A stretch of 64,000 bases of DNA from an uncultured Opitutales bacterium (GTDB taxonomy: Bacteria > Verrucomicrobiota > Verrucomicrobiia > Opitutales > Intestinicryptomonadaceae), in the NCBI GenBank assembly GCA_944389195.1, contig CALXLM010000026.1, positions 62,001-126,000 on the forward strand, written 5' to 3'. The notes under the pieces are model-generated. The model did no database searches and had not been told where the DNA came from. It was given only the letters and a program-made list of their open reading frames with translations. A program made the translations under genes and the position numbers. Of this stretch, positions 26,176 through 34,278 are shown piece by piece (position 1 is the first letter of the stretch; each line of letters begins with the position of its first letter).

Positions 26176-28428
26176 ATGGAAAACGATAAATCCAAATCTT
26201 GCAAAAGCGCAAAAAAGGCCGTCGCGAAAGACCTTTTGCCAGAAAACGGCGAATGCTGTAGTTCCGCAGAGCGTTGCGGAACTGCAGGCACGCAAATGCG
26301 GAAAGTCCGGCAAGCTTCCCAATCCGGTGAAAAAAAAGGCGCAGCTTGCAAAGCGTCCTCCCGCCATTGCCACCACTCCGAAAGCAATTCCGCCCACCCG
26401 TGCTGTTCCAAGCACAGCTCCGCGCATTCCTGCCATCGGGGAGGCGGCCACGAGCATTCGTGCTGTTCAAAAGACGGATCGCCGCATTCATGCTGTTCGG
26501 GAAACGGGAAACGAACCCTTATTTCAACACCCGCAAAACTTTGGATTTCCGCCATATCGCTCATAACGGGATTTTTTCTGTCCAAAGCAATTTCTAATTT
26601 CCAACCTCTGGCCGACCCGTCGTGGATAGCCGTGATTCTGTGCGGACTTCCGATTTTTTGCGCGGCCCGCGAAGCCCTTTGCGCCGGGAAAATCGGGGCT
26701 CCGGCCCTCGTTTCCCTGGCGATGATAGCGACAATATCGCTTCAGTTTGCGGCGTTTTTCGGCGTCGGAACGGCGGAAGGCGCGCACAGCAATTTTATTT
26801 TCGCCGCCGGGGAAATCGCATTTTTGATGGCTTGCGGGGCGGCTCTTGAAGAGCGAACGTTAAGAAAAGCGGCCTCTGACGTAAAAAGACTTTCAGAACT
26901 CACGCCGCGCGTGGCTTTCGTAAAACTGCCGGACGGGAAAATACGCGAAACGCCTTCGGACGAATTAAAACCCGGGGATATCGTCGTGTTAAAACCCCAT
27001 TCCATGATTCCAGCCGATGGAACCATAACGCGCGGCGCCACTGAAGTGGACCAGTCAAATTTAACCGGAGAATCGTTACCTGTGGAAAAGAAAGTAGGCG
27101 ACGAGCTTTTTGCCGCCACGACAAACCTTTCAGGCGTTGTCGAAATGTCGGTGACAAAATCGGGGATAGATTCCGCAGCCGGAAGGCTTTCAAAACTCGT
27201 CGAGGAGGCTGCGGGAACGCGGGCCCCCATTTCGCGAATAGCAAATAAATGGGCGGCGCGCCTAGTTCTGGCGGCCTTTGCGGCTTCCGTAGCGATATTT
27301 TTCATAGTCAAATTCGGATTCGGACTTTCCTCAATGACCGCCCTTATAAGGTCGGCCACCGCGCTTACAGTTTTCTGCCCGTGCGCGTTCGTTTTGGCGA
27401 CGCCCACAGCCATATCCGCCGCAATAGGAAATTTATCCAGGCGCGGAATCGTCGTCAAAAGCGGATCGGCATTGGAGGAGTTTTCAAAAGTGGACGCCGT
27501 CATTTTCGACAAAACCGGCACTTTGACGAGAGGGAAAATATCAGTTTCTGCCGCTATGCCTCTCGACGGAGATACCGTAAGATTGGCGGGCATGGCGGCG
27601 ACTGCGGAGCGATTTTCGGAACACCCCATCGCCAAGGCCGTCGCAAGTTTTGCAAAATCACTCGGAGCCAGTCCGGCAGACGCCGAATCTACGTTGTCGC
27701 ATCCGGGAGTCGGCGTTTCGTGCAATTCCAAGTTCGGTAAAATACAAGTTGCAAAGGCTTCTGAATTCGAATCGGAAATAAATTCCGACAAAAAGCTGGA
27801 AAAATTCGCGGCGCAATACTGCGGAAAGACAATCGTCGCAGTCTCGCTCGACGGCAGGCTGGCAGGGCTTATGGCGCTTGGAGATAAACTGCGCGAAAAC
27901 TCCGCAAAAACCGTATCTGAACTAAAATCTCTCGGTTGTGAAGTGGCAATGGTCACAGGAGACAGCGAAAAAAGCGCCTCGGTTACGGCAAAACTGCTGG
28001 GCATAGAAAACGTCGTTGCCGCGGCTATGCCCGAAACTAAATTCGCCGAAGTTTTAAAATTAAAAAACAAAAAAAAGTCTGTTTGCATGGTAGGCGACGG
28101 TGTAAACGACGCTCCGGCTCTCGCCGCCTCCGATGTATCCGTAGCCGTTGGAAAAGTCGGGAACGACATAGCCGTTGAAAACGCCGACATCACGCTGCTT
28201 TCAGACGACATATACGACGTGTGTCGGATTCTCAAATTCTCAAGAAGCGTGCTCGCAACCATAAGGGCGAACATGGCGCTATCGCTTGCCGTAAGCGCGA
28301 CAGCCATCTGCGCTTCGGCCTTCGGCATTTTAAATCCAGTGACCGGCGCCCTGCTCCACAACATATCGTCTATCACGGTTGTCGGAAATTCCGCGCGGCT
28401 TCTGAGATCTAAAAAAGGCTTCTCATAA
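26176..28428 (+). CDS. P1B-type heavy-metal ATPase with Cys/His-rich N-terminus
   Basis: Inner-membrane pump of 750 residues exporting a transition metal with ATP. The first 112 residues hold 13 Cys and 10 His, including four imperfect repeats of about ten residues around H-[PS]-C-[CH] (residues 74-107), in place of the usual ferredoxin-like HMA domains. Then come the membrane segments, the actuator loop TGES, the CPC metal site in VFCPCAFVLATP, the phosphorylated Asp in FDKTGTLT, the HP motif in SEHPIAKA and GDGVNDAPAL. The last membrane helix carries HNISSITVVGNSARLL rather than the Cu-type MxxSS or Zn-type DxG; HNxSS also occurs in mycobacterial CtpC-like pumps. The metal is therefore uncertain. 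Confidence 0.93.
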   Translation: MENDKSKSCKSAKKAVAKDLLPENGECCSSAERCGTAGTQMRKVRQASQSGEKKGAACKASSRHCHHSESNSAHPCCSKHSSAHSCHRGGGHEHSCCSKDGSPHSCCSGNGKRTLISTPAKLWISAISLITGFFLSKAISNFQPLADPSWIAVILCGLPIFCAAREALCAGKIGAPALVSLAMIATISLQFAAFFGVGTAEGAHSNFIFAAGEIAFLMACGAALEERTLRKAASDVKRLSELTPRVAFVKLPDGKIRETPSDELKPGDIVVLKPHSMIPADGTITRGATEVDQSNLTGESLPVEKKVGDELFAATTNLSGVVEMSVTKSGIDSAAGRLSKLVEEAAGTRAPISRIANKWAARLVLAAFAASVAIFFIVKFGFGLSSMTALIRSATALTVFCPCAFVLATPTAISAAIGNLSRRGIVVKSGSALEEFSKVDAVIFDKTGTLTRGKISVSAAMPLDGDTVRLAGMAATAERFSEHPIAKAVASFAKSLGASPADAESTLSHPGVGVSCNSKFGKIQVAKASEFESEINSDKKLEKFAAQYCGKTIVAVSLDGRLAGLMALGDKLRENSAKTVSELKSLGCEVAMVTGDSEKSASVTAKLLGIENVVAAAMPETKFAEVLKLKNKKKSVCMVGDGVNDAPALAASDVSVAVGKVGNDIAVENADITLLSDDIYDVCRILKFSRSVLATIRANMALSLAVSATAICASAFGILNPVTGALLHNISSITVVGNSARLLRSKKGFS

Positions 28429-28478
28429 CCCCGATGCCGTACGACGCGGCGGGCAAACAGCTATAAAACAGCTCCTGC

Positions 28479-30806
28479 CTATTGCCTCCATTCGGACAGA
28501 GTGAGCGAAAAATCCCTTTCGGCCTTTTTCAGGTTCTCGTCGATGCCCATTATTAGGACGGTGTCTCCCGGCATAAATATTTCGGAAGCTGACGGACGGA
28601 TATGCGCGTTGCCGCCTTCGCGAAGGATTCCGAGGACCTTTACCCCGCGCGTGTTTGTGAGGTCGGCTTCCGCCAATGTTTTCCCTATAAGCAGCGACGC
28701 GTGCGAAACAACCGCGCAATCGACGCCTATCGAAGCCTGCCCTGCAAATGCGCCTATCGAATCGATGTCGCGCTCCTCGTCCGAAAGTATTTTTCTGGCG
28801 GCCTCCGTTTCCGAGCGCGTTCCGCTCAGCACAACAACGTCGTCGGGGAAAATGCGCGACGACGGCATTATGTTGTATATTACAAACCTTCCCCGCCGCA
28901 CAGCCGCAATGTCCGCCCCGGTACGCCTTCTGATGGAAAGTTCTGCCACGCTTTTTCCGGCGGACTTGGAAAACTCGGATATCTCCACTTCGGAAATATC
29001 TATCGCCCATTTATAATTCCTTCTGATATTTTCCATCATTACGGAACGGCGGTGTTCCCCGGCGTTTTCTATATGGCGCTTGAAAACCGAAGTAAACTCC
29101 GATTCAAGCTCCTCGCCCATGTTCCCGAAATATTTTCTGATAACAAACGGGAAAACAGCGCACGCCAAAACAAACAGAACGAATGTGTTTGTTTTTGGCA
29201 CATGATACCATACGAACATAAAATACACCGCCGAAAAAAACAGCGCCAGCAGCGTGAAAAACACGCTGTGAAAAAGCCTGTAGGCCCTGCTCCGCGCGGA
29301 TTTCGCCACCGACCTTCCGAAAGGCGACGCCGATACGATAATTCTGGCGCATATCTTCAGGTTGTGCGAAATCCCCCACACAGCAGGCACCGCAAAGACC
29401 GCCGCCGCAATCCAAACCGCAACGCTGATGGCGTTGTCGGCGCCGCGGCCCGAATATGCCGACAAAAGAAACTCCTGGACGATCTCGGCGACAATCATGA
29501 GCGCGTTAAACAAAAGCGTGTACACTAAGACGCGCGCCAGCGGGGCGGAAATGCTCGCAAAAAAACCCTTCTTTGCGGCCTCCGACAGCGAAGCCGTAAA
29601 TTTATGGTAAACCTCAAAACCGAGCTTCAACGACTTCGGAATGCGAATCGAAACAAAATCCATAATCGCCCTCGATTTTGCGGAAACATACGGATTAACG
29701 GCAACGGTCAGCAGCGAAACCCCGGTCGCGACGGCCATTATAGACTTGTCCATCACGCCGAGCTTTATGCCAAGGCTCGCCACGACAAAGCTGAACTCCC
29801 CTATCTGCGCCTTGCTCATGGCGGAAAGAAATGCGTCGGACGCGCGCACGCCCCCCGCAACTATGCCAAAAAAACACGCCGCCGTGCGCACAAAGAGCAC
29901 CGCCGCCGAGATGAACAGAATCGACTTCCAAGACGCCGCAATCTGAAAAGGGTCTATCATCGTGCCAACGTACACGAAAAAGAGGGCCACAAAAAGATTT
30001 CGGAAAGGGTCGGTAAGGCGGCGCACGCGCTCCGAAACTATCGTCCCCGAAAAAATAGAACCCGCAAGAAATGCGCCGAGAGCGAGCGACAAATCCGCCA
30101 GATTGGCGAGAAACCCAACCCCCATGATTACGCAAAATGTGAACATCACAAGCTCCTGCTGGTTGTCGGTCACAAAAAAACGGCGCACAACCGCAGGCAC
30201 GCTTAATTTTCCGACGACAAACACCGTTATCACAAACGTCAGCATTGTCACGACCGTCTCGACAAGCGCCGGTATGTCGGCGCGGCCGGAGGCGAGCGAA
30301 GAAAGCATAACGAGGAGAAAAACCGCAAACAAATCCTCCGCAATCAATATCCCTACAGTTATCTGCGCATAGCGCTCGTTAAGCTCGCGGCGGCGGCTGA
30401 ACAGCTCTATTATGACTATCGTCGAACTCATAGACAGCAGCGCGCCGAGAAAAAAACCGTTTAGCGACGACATGCCCATGACGTCCGCGGCGAACAACCC
30501 GAACAAAACCATGCTCGCCGCTTGGAATAAAAGTCCGAAAATCGAGGGCACAAAAACTTTTCTTATACGCTCGAGGTTGAATTCGAGCCCGACAAAAAAC
30601 ATCATGAACATCACGCCCAAATCCCCGCTTGCGGCTATTCCGGAGGTGTCCTTTATTATCCCGAAAACAGGGGAAAGCAAAATTCCCACAAGTATGAATC
30701 CGAGCAAAAGCGGAAGCTTTAAAAACGAAAAAACCTTTATTGCAACAGTCGCCGAAACGACAATCACCGTCAAATCGCGCAATATTTCAAATTGGAGATG
30801 GTCCAT
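28479..30806 (-). CDS. CPA2-family cation/proton antiporter with extra membrane domain and tandem TrkA_C domains
   Basis: Inner-membrane transporter of 775 residues. Residues 1-390 are the 12-13-helix KefB/CPA2 antiporter (LLLGFILVGILLSP, MFFVGLEFNLERI, LSLALGAFLAGSIFSG). About 410-545 add four further hydrophobic segments. The cytosolic tail holds two RCK_C/TrkA_C domains (about 590-665 and 690-765, each ending in a DDVVVLSG or GDTVLIMG strand). No Rossmann-type TrkA_N domain lies between core and tail, unlike classical KefB/KefC. It probably exchanges K+ or Na+ for H+ under ligand control by the RCK_C domains. No Shine-Dalgarno sequence. It converges with the metal ATPase, 50 bases apart. 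Confidence 0.85.
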   Translation of the reverse strand: MDHLQFEILRDLTVIVVSATVAIKVFSFLKLPLLLGFILVGILLSPVFGIIKDTSGIAASGDLGVMFMMFFVGLEFNLERIRKVFVPSIFGLLFQAASMVLFGLFAADVMGMSSLNGFFLGALLSMSSTIVIIELFSRRRELNERYAQITVGILIAEDLFAVFLLVMLSSLASGRADIPALVETVVTMLTFVITVFVVGKLSVPAVVRRFFVTDNQQELVMFTFCVIMGVGFLANLADLSLALGAFLAGSIFSGTIVSERVRRLTDPFRNLFVALFFVYVGTMIDPFQIAASWKSILFISAAVLFVRTAACFFGIVAGGVRASDAFLSAMSKAQIGEFSFVVASLGIKLGVMDKSIMAVATGVSLLTVAVNPYVSAKSRAIMDFVSIRIPKSLKLGFEVYHKFTASLSEAAKKGFFASISAPLARVLVYTLLFNALMIVAEIVQEFLLSAYSGRGADNAISVAVWIAAAVFAVPAVWGISHNLKICARIIVSASPFGRSVAKSARSRAYRLFHSVFFTLLALFFSAVYFMFVWYHVPKTNTFVLFVLACAVFPFVIRKYFGNMGEELESEFTSVFKRHIENAGEHRRSVMMENIRRNYKWAIDISEVEISEFSKSAGKSVAELSIRRRTGADIAAVRRGRFVIYNIMPSSRIFPDDVVVLSGTRSETEAARKILSDEERDIDSIGAFAGQASIGVDCAVVSHASLLIGKTLAEADLTNTRGVKVLGILREGGNAHIRPSASEIFMPGDTVLIMGIDENLKKAERDFSLTLSEWRQ

Positions 30807-30975
30807 CGGGCTAATAAGTGCCGCTTAGGAAACTAAGCCCAGACCCGATAAGTCCGCAAGCTAATAAAACAATAAAAAAACCGCAGATTTTTTCCTTGCC
30901 AAAAATTTCGGCCCGCACCCCAATGCCGGCGCCGGGAAGCCCCGGCTCGCGGCGCCGCAAGAACCGGCGGAAGCA

Positions 30976-31977
30976 TCAAAACTTCACAAGGGTTGCACCC
31001 CATGTCAATCCGGCGCCGAAAGCCACAAAAAGAACATAGTCGCCCTTTTTTATTTTGCCGGCGCGCGCAGCCTCGTCGAGCGCAATCGGAATGGACGCCG
31101 ACGACGTATTCGCATAATTTTCAATATTTACGTAAACCTTTTCCGACGGAATATTCAAACGCTTGGCCACGCTGTGGATTATGCGCGTATTTGCCTGGTG
31201 CGGTATCAACAGAGAGACCTTGTCGGCGGAAACTCCGCAATGGTCGAGAACCTCAAGGGCTTTTTCCTGCATGATCTTGACCGCATGCTTGAAAACCTCC
31301 CTGCCGTCCATCTGCACAAAATGAAGCTTTTTGGCGACAGTTTCGGCCGATGTGGGCATCAGCGATCCCCCTGCGGGCATGCGGAGCATTGCCGTGTCGG
31401 AGCCGTCCGCCCCCAAAACCGTCCCTATAATTCCCGTATCCGCCTCGTCGGACGCGCTTAAAACCACGGCCCCCGCGCCGTCGCCGAAAAGAACGCACGT
31501 TGAACGATCCTCCCAATCGACGATACTGCTCATCTTTTCAGAGCTTACAACGAGCGCGTTCTTATAGAGGCCGCTTTGCATCATGCGCGTTGCGACCTCA
31601 ACCCCGTACACGAATCCGGAGCACGCCGCGCTTAAATCGAAACAAGGTATGTTGTTGCGAATGCCAAGCTTGGCCTGAAGCAGGCATGCCGTTGACGGAA
31701 ACATCATATCCGGATTCACCGTGGTGACAACGACCAAATCAACGTCGGACGCGCCAATGCCAGCTCTTTCAAGCGCCTTCTTCGACGCCTCCAATGCCAT
31801 GTCGGAAGTCGCCTCGCCGTCGGCCGCTATATGGCGCCTGCGGATTCCGGAACGCTCGAAGATCCATTCGTCAGAAGTGTCGAGAAATTTTGCAAGGTCG
31901 TCGTTTGTAAGCGATTTTTCGGGAACATAACTGCCGGTTCCCGATATAACGATTGAATTTGGCTTTTTTAAATCCAT
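30976..31977 (-). CDS. fabH: Beta-ketoacyl-ACP synthase III
   Basis: Initiates fatty-acid elongation by condensing acetyl-CoA with malonyl-ACP. The catalytic triad is visible: Cys119 in FDLSAACSGFVYG, His in LIPHQANTRI and Asn in ENYANTSSASIP. Length 333 is normal; SDEWIFERSGIRRRHIA is the conserved CoA-binding N-terminal region. It follows plsX by about 110 bases on the same strand, the classical rpmF-plsX-fabH order. No Shine-Dalgarno sequence precedes the ATG. Confidence 0.97.
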   Translation of the reverse strand: MDLKKPNSIVISGTGSYVPEKSLTNDDLAKFLDTSDEWIFERSGIRRRHIAADGEATSDMALEASKKALERAGIGASDVDLVVVTTVNPDMMFPSTACLLQAKLGIRNNIPCFDLSAACSGFVYGVEVATRMMQSGLYKNALVVSSEKMSSIVDWEDRSTCVLFGDGAGAVVLSASDEADTGIIGTVLGADGSDTAMLRMPAGGSLMPTSAETVAKKLHFVQMDGREVFKHAVKIMQEKALEVLDHCGVSADKVSLLIPHQANTRIIHSVAKRLNIPSEKVYVNIENYANTSSASIPIALDEAARAGKIKKGDYVLFVAFGAGLTWGATLVKF

Positions 31978-32086
31978 AAGCTTCAGATAAAAATTTTGTT
32001 CTGATTTTGCCGGCTTTCAAGGACGGCCGGCTTAAAAAACGGAACGGCTTAAAACATCTATAGACACCCCGCGCTTTTCATTAATC

Positions 32087-33187
32087 CTAATTGTGCGCCT
32101 CGACAGACTTCCTTTCCCTCTCAAGAGCCAAAGCCTTGTTTTGGGCCACAATCTCCTTCAGGCGCGCAACGTCGTCCCTTATTCTTTGCTGCATGCGCTT
32201 TCGCAGGCAGCGCAAAGTTATTTCTATCGCCCCCGCAATCTGCCTGCGGTTGCTTGACCCGTGCGCCTTCACCACCAATCCGTTCAGGCCCAACAGCGGC
32301 GCGCCGGAAAATTTTTCTATCGGAAGGCGCTTTTTTACGTTTCTAAAAGCGCCGCGCGCAATGAGAATGCCAAGCTTGTAAAGCCACGAGCGCATGATCT
32401 CCTCGCGGATTATCTCCCTAAACATTCTGACAGAGCTTTCGAGTGACTTTAAAACCACGTTTCCCGTAAAGCCGTCGCACACCACGACGTCATACTCCCC
32501 GTCGAAAAGGCCGAAGCCCTCCACAAGCCCGCCGTAATTTATCACGCCCTCCTGCGCCTTAAAGAGCCGATGCGCCGTCTGGACAAGGCTGTTTCCCTTG
32601 CAATCCTCCGTGCCGTTGCTGAGAAGCCCCACTCGCGGATTCTTAACCCCCAACGCCACTCGCGCGTAGTTAGCGCCAAGTATGGCGTTGTCCACCAGGC
32701 TTTCGGGCTTTGGATCGGGCGCCGCCCCGACGTCTATCATGACAAAACTTTTAAGCTTTCCCGGAATGACAGTGCCCAGCGCCGGGCGCTCCACACCGTC
32801 CATCGTCCTTAGCCTTATCGTTCCGCCCGCCATCATTGCGCCGGTGTTTCCGCAGCTTAAAACGGCGTCGGCCGTGCCGAGCTTGACGAGATCTATGGCG
32901 CGCATCATTGACGAATCGCGCTTTGTCTTCATCGCTTGAATCGGCTTTTCGTCCATTTCTATGACCTCGGAGGCGTTATATATCTTCACGCGGCTGTCTT
33001 TCATGACATCGTGCCGCACAAGCATCGGAGATATGACTTTGTCGTTTCCTACAACGATAATGCGGTAATCGCTTTTGTCCGACGCCAAAACCTGACGTAT
33101 GCCGATGATAAGCTCTTCCGGCCCCAGATCGGATCCCATGACATCTACGGCTATCGTCGGTATCGTGTTGGTCATCGAATTTGGCAT
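32087..33187 (-). CDS. plsX: Phosphate acyltransferase PlsX
   Basis: Makes acyl-phosphate from acyl-ACP for membrane phospholipid synthesis; peripheral membrane enzyme. Family blocks visible are TIAVDVMGSDLGPEEL, SCGNTGAMMAGGTIRLR, MIDVGAAPDPKPESL, GLLSNGTEDCKGN and VCDGFTGNVVLKSLE. Starts are possible at GTG 33199, ATG 33187 and ATG 33175; I use 33187, while 33175 gives the N-terminus closest to other PlsX proteins. A C-terminal Arg/Lys-rich helix of about 30 residues extends past the usual end. It lies between rpmF and fabH, and a terminator-like hairpin separates it from rpmF. Confidence 0.95.
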   Translation of the reverse strand: MPNSMTNTIPTIAVDVMGSDLGPEELIIGIRQVLASDKSDYRIIVVGNDKVISPMLVRHDVMKDSRVKIYNASEVIEMDEKPIQAMKTKRDSSMMRAIDLVKLGTADAVLSCGNTGAMMAGGTIRLRTMDGVERPALGTVIPGKLKSFVMIDVGAAPDPKPESLVDNAILGANYARVALGVKNPRVGLLSNGTEDCKGNSLVQTAHRLFKAQEGVINYGGLVEGFGLFDGEYDVVVCDGFTGNVVLKSLESSVRMFREIIREEIMRSWLYKLGILIARGAFRNVKKRLPIEKFSGAPLLGLNGLVVKAHGSSNRRQIAGAIEITLRCLRKRMQQRIRDDVARLKEIVAQNKALALERERKSVEAHN

Positions 33188-33249
33188 TTCGGTTTTCACG
33201 GCGCGCAGACATTTTTGCAGCGGCGAACCCGCTTTGTCATCTGCGCTTA

Positions 33250-33286
33250 AAGAAAAACGCGGGAGTTATTGCAAAAATAATCCCGC
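33250..33286 (-). terminator. Terminator or attenuator between rpmF and plsX
   Basis: On the minus strand GCGGGATTATT and AATAACTCCCGC pair over 11 bp with one bulged base around a 5-nt loop, followed by GTTTTTCTTT. It lies 40 bases past the rpmF stop and about 60 before plsX, so it could cap rpmF transcripts or set the ratio of the two products. Confidence 0.75.
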
Positions 33287-33325
33287 ATTACAATCAAAAA
33301 GAAAGCCTGTCGACTTTCGATCGAA

Positions 33326-33505
33326 CTAAACCTTAACGCTGACAACCTGCCTGCCGCGGTACATGCCGTTGGACGGATTAACCCTGTGGGAAATACAGAT
33401 TGAACCGTCCGTCGGATCCTTCGAAAACTTGGGAAGCTCGTAATGATTGGCGGCGCGGCGGATGCGCGTGCGCTGTTTAGACTGTTTGCGTTTTGGTTGT
33501 CCCAT
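33326..33505 (-). CDS. rpmF: 50S ribosomal protein L32
   Basis: Short gene of 59 codons. The protein starts MGQPKRKQSKQRTRIRRAAN and continues NHYELPKFSKDPTDG, SICISHRVNPSNGMYRGRQV, ending VVSVKV. The N-terminal PKRK(Q/T)SK(Q/S)R basic motif is the L32 hallmark. A Shine-Dalgarno AGAGG lies 9 nt upstream of the ATG, stronger than for most genes here. The two zinc-ribbon cysteine pairs present in some L32 proteins are missing (only one Cys), so this is the Cys-poor type. It leads into plsX and fabH. Confidence 0.95.
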   Translation of the reverse strand: MGQPKRKQSKQRTRIRRAANHYELPKFSKDPTDGSICISHRVNPSNGMYRGRQVVSVKV

Positions 33506-33612
33506 GGTAAATTACCTCTTTCAAATTTATTAAAGCGGGAAAGCCTAACTTACGCCGTATTTTTGTCAAGAAGCTTTTTTGGCGGCTTTCCCCAATGGCC
33601 TAAAGCGCGGCG

Positions 33613-34278
33613 CTACGGCTTTCCCGAGGCAATTTCGTTAAACGACTTTCCGTTTACGGCGAAATCTACGGGAATAACCCTGCCGCCCTTTATGCGGGCG
33701 ACAACATAGCCTTTGCGCTTTTTTATGTCTATGCCCTTCAAATATTTCTTTATGCGTTCCAATGCCGTTCTCGAATATGTCAGCTCCATGCGCGGCACGC
33801 CTAATCTCAATACCGCATGTTCGAGCGGTATTTTCTTGCCTCCGTCATATCTTACAAAATTGCACCACCAAACAGGCAATTTTACGTCCGCCCTTCCCGC
33901 CCCTGCCGGATTATCCGAATACGAAACCGCCTTTGCAAAGCCTTCGGCGTCGCGCCCAAGCTTTACGCCCAACTTTATATTGCAGTTGCCTACATATACA
34001 TTGGACGGAAATCCCTTTTTCTTTTTCGCCTTCGAAATTTCGGCTTCGACAGGCGGGATTTTCTCGCCGTATTCCACGGCAAGCTCCGCCATCTGCGGCA
34101 CCACTTTCGAATTTCTCATATTCCAATTGGAAATATTCCCCACATTTTCGCAGCGGAACATAAACTCCTCCCCGTTCTCCACGACATCTACTGCTTCGAA
34201 AGCCCGGAACAAAACGACTCCTGCTTCCGCGGCCAACACGAAAGCGAACAATAATGCGGCAAGCCTGCCGTTTTTCAT
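33613..34278 (-). CDS. Divergent GDYXXLXY-like membrane-anchored protein
   Basis: Protein of 221 residues with one N-terminal hydrophobic segment (MKNGRLAALLFAFVLAAEAGVVLF) that anchors or exports it. The body is beta-rich; the end (about 170-221) KKRKGYVVARIKGGRVIPVDFAVNGKSF resembles the closing part of the GDYXXLXY domain (PF14345), but the namesake motif is not preserved (NGEEFMFRCE in its place). Support comes from context: it overlaps by 4 nt a DUF2157-like polytopic protein, the usual partner. The function of the pair is unknown. Confidence 0.6.
   Translation of the reverse strand: MKNGRLAALLFAFVLAAEAGVVLFRAFEAVDVVENGEEFMFRCENVGNISNWNMRNSKVVPQMAELAVEYGEKIPPVEAEISKAKKKKGFPSNVYVGNCNIKLGVKLGRDAEGFAKAVSYSDNPAGAGRADVKLPVWWCNFVRYDGGKKIPLEHAVLRLGVPRMELTYSRTALERIKKYLKGIDIKKRKGYVVARIKGGRVIPVDFAVNGKSFNEIASGKP

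Noticed and set aside
26742-28376. Open frame of 544 codons antisense to the metal ATPase
   Set aside because: The ATPase on the plus strand has all catalytic motifs; the antisense product is low-complexity Ser/Thr/Ala-rich, a codon-bias shadow.
28602-29528. Open frame of 308 codons antisense to the antiporter tail
   Set aside because: Very Arg-rich without motifs; the antiporter frame is well supported.
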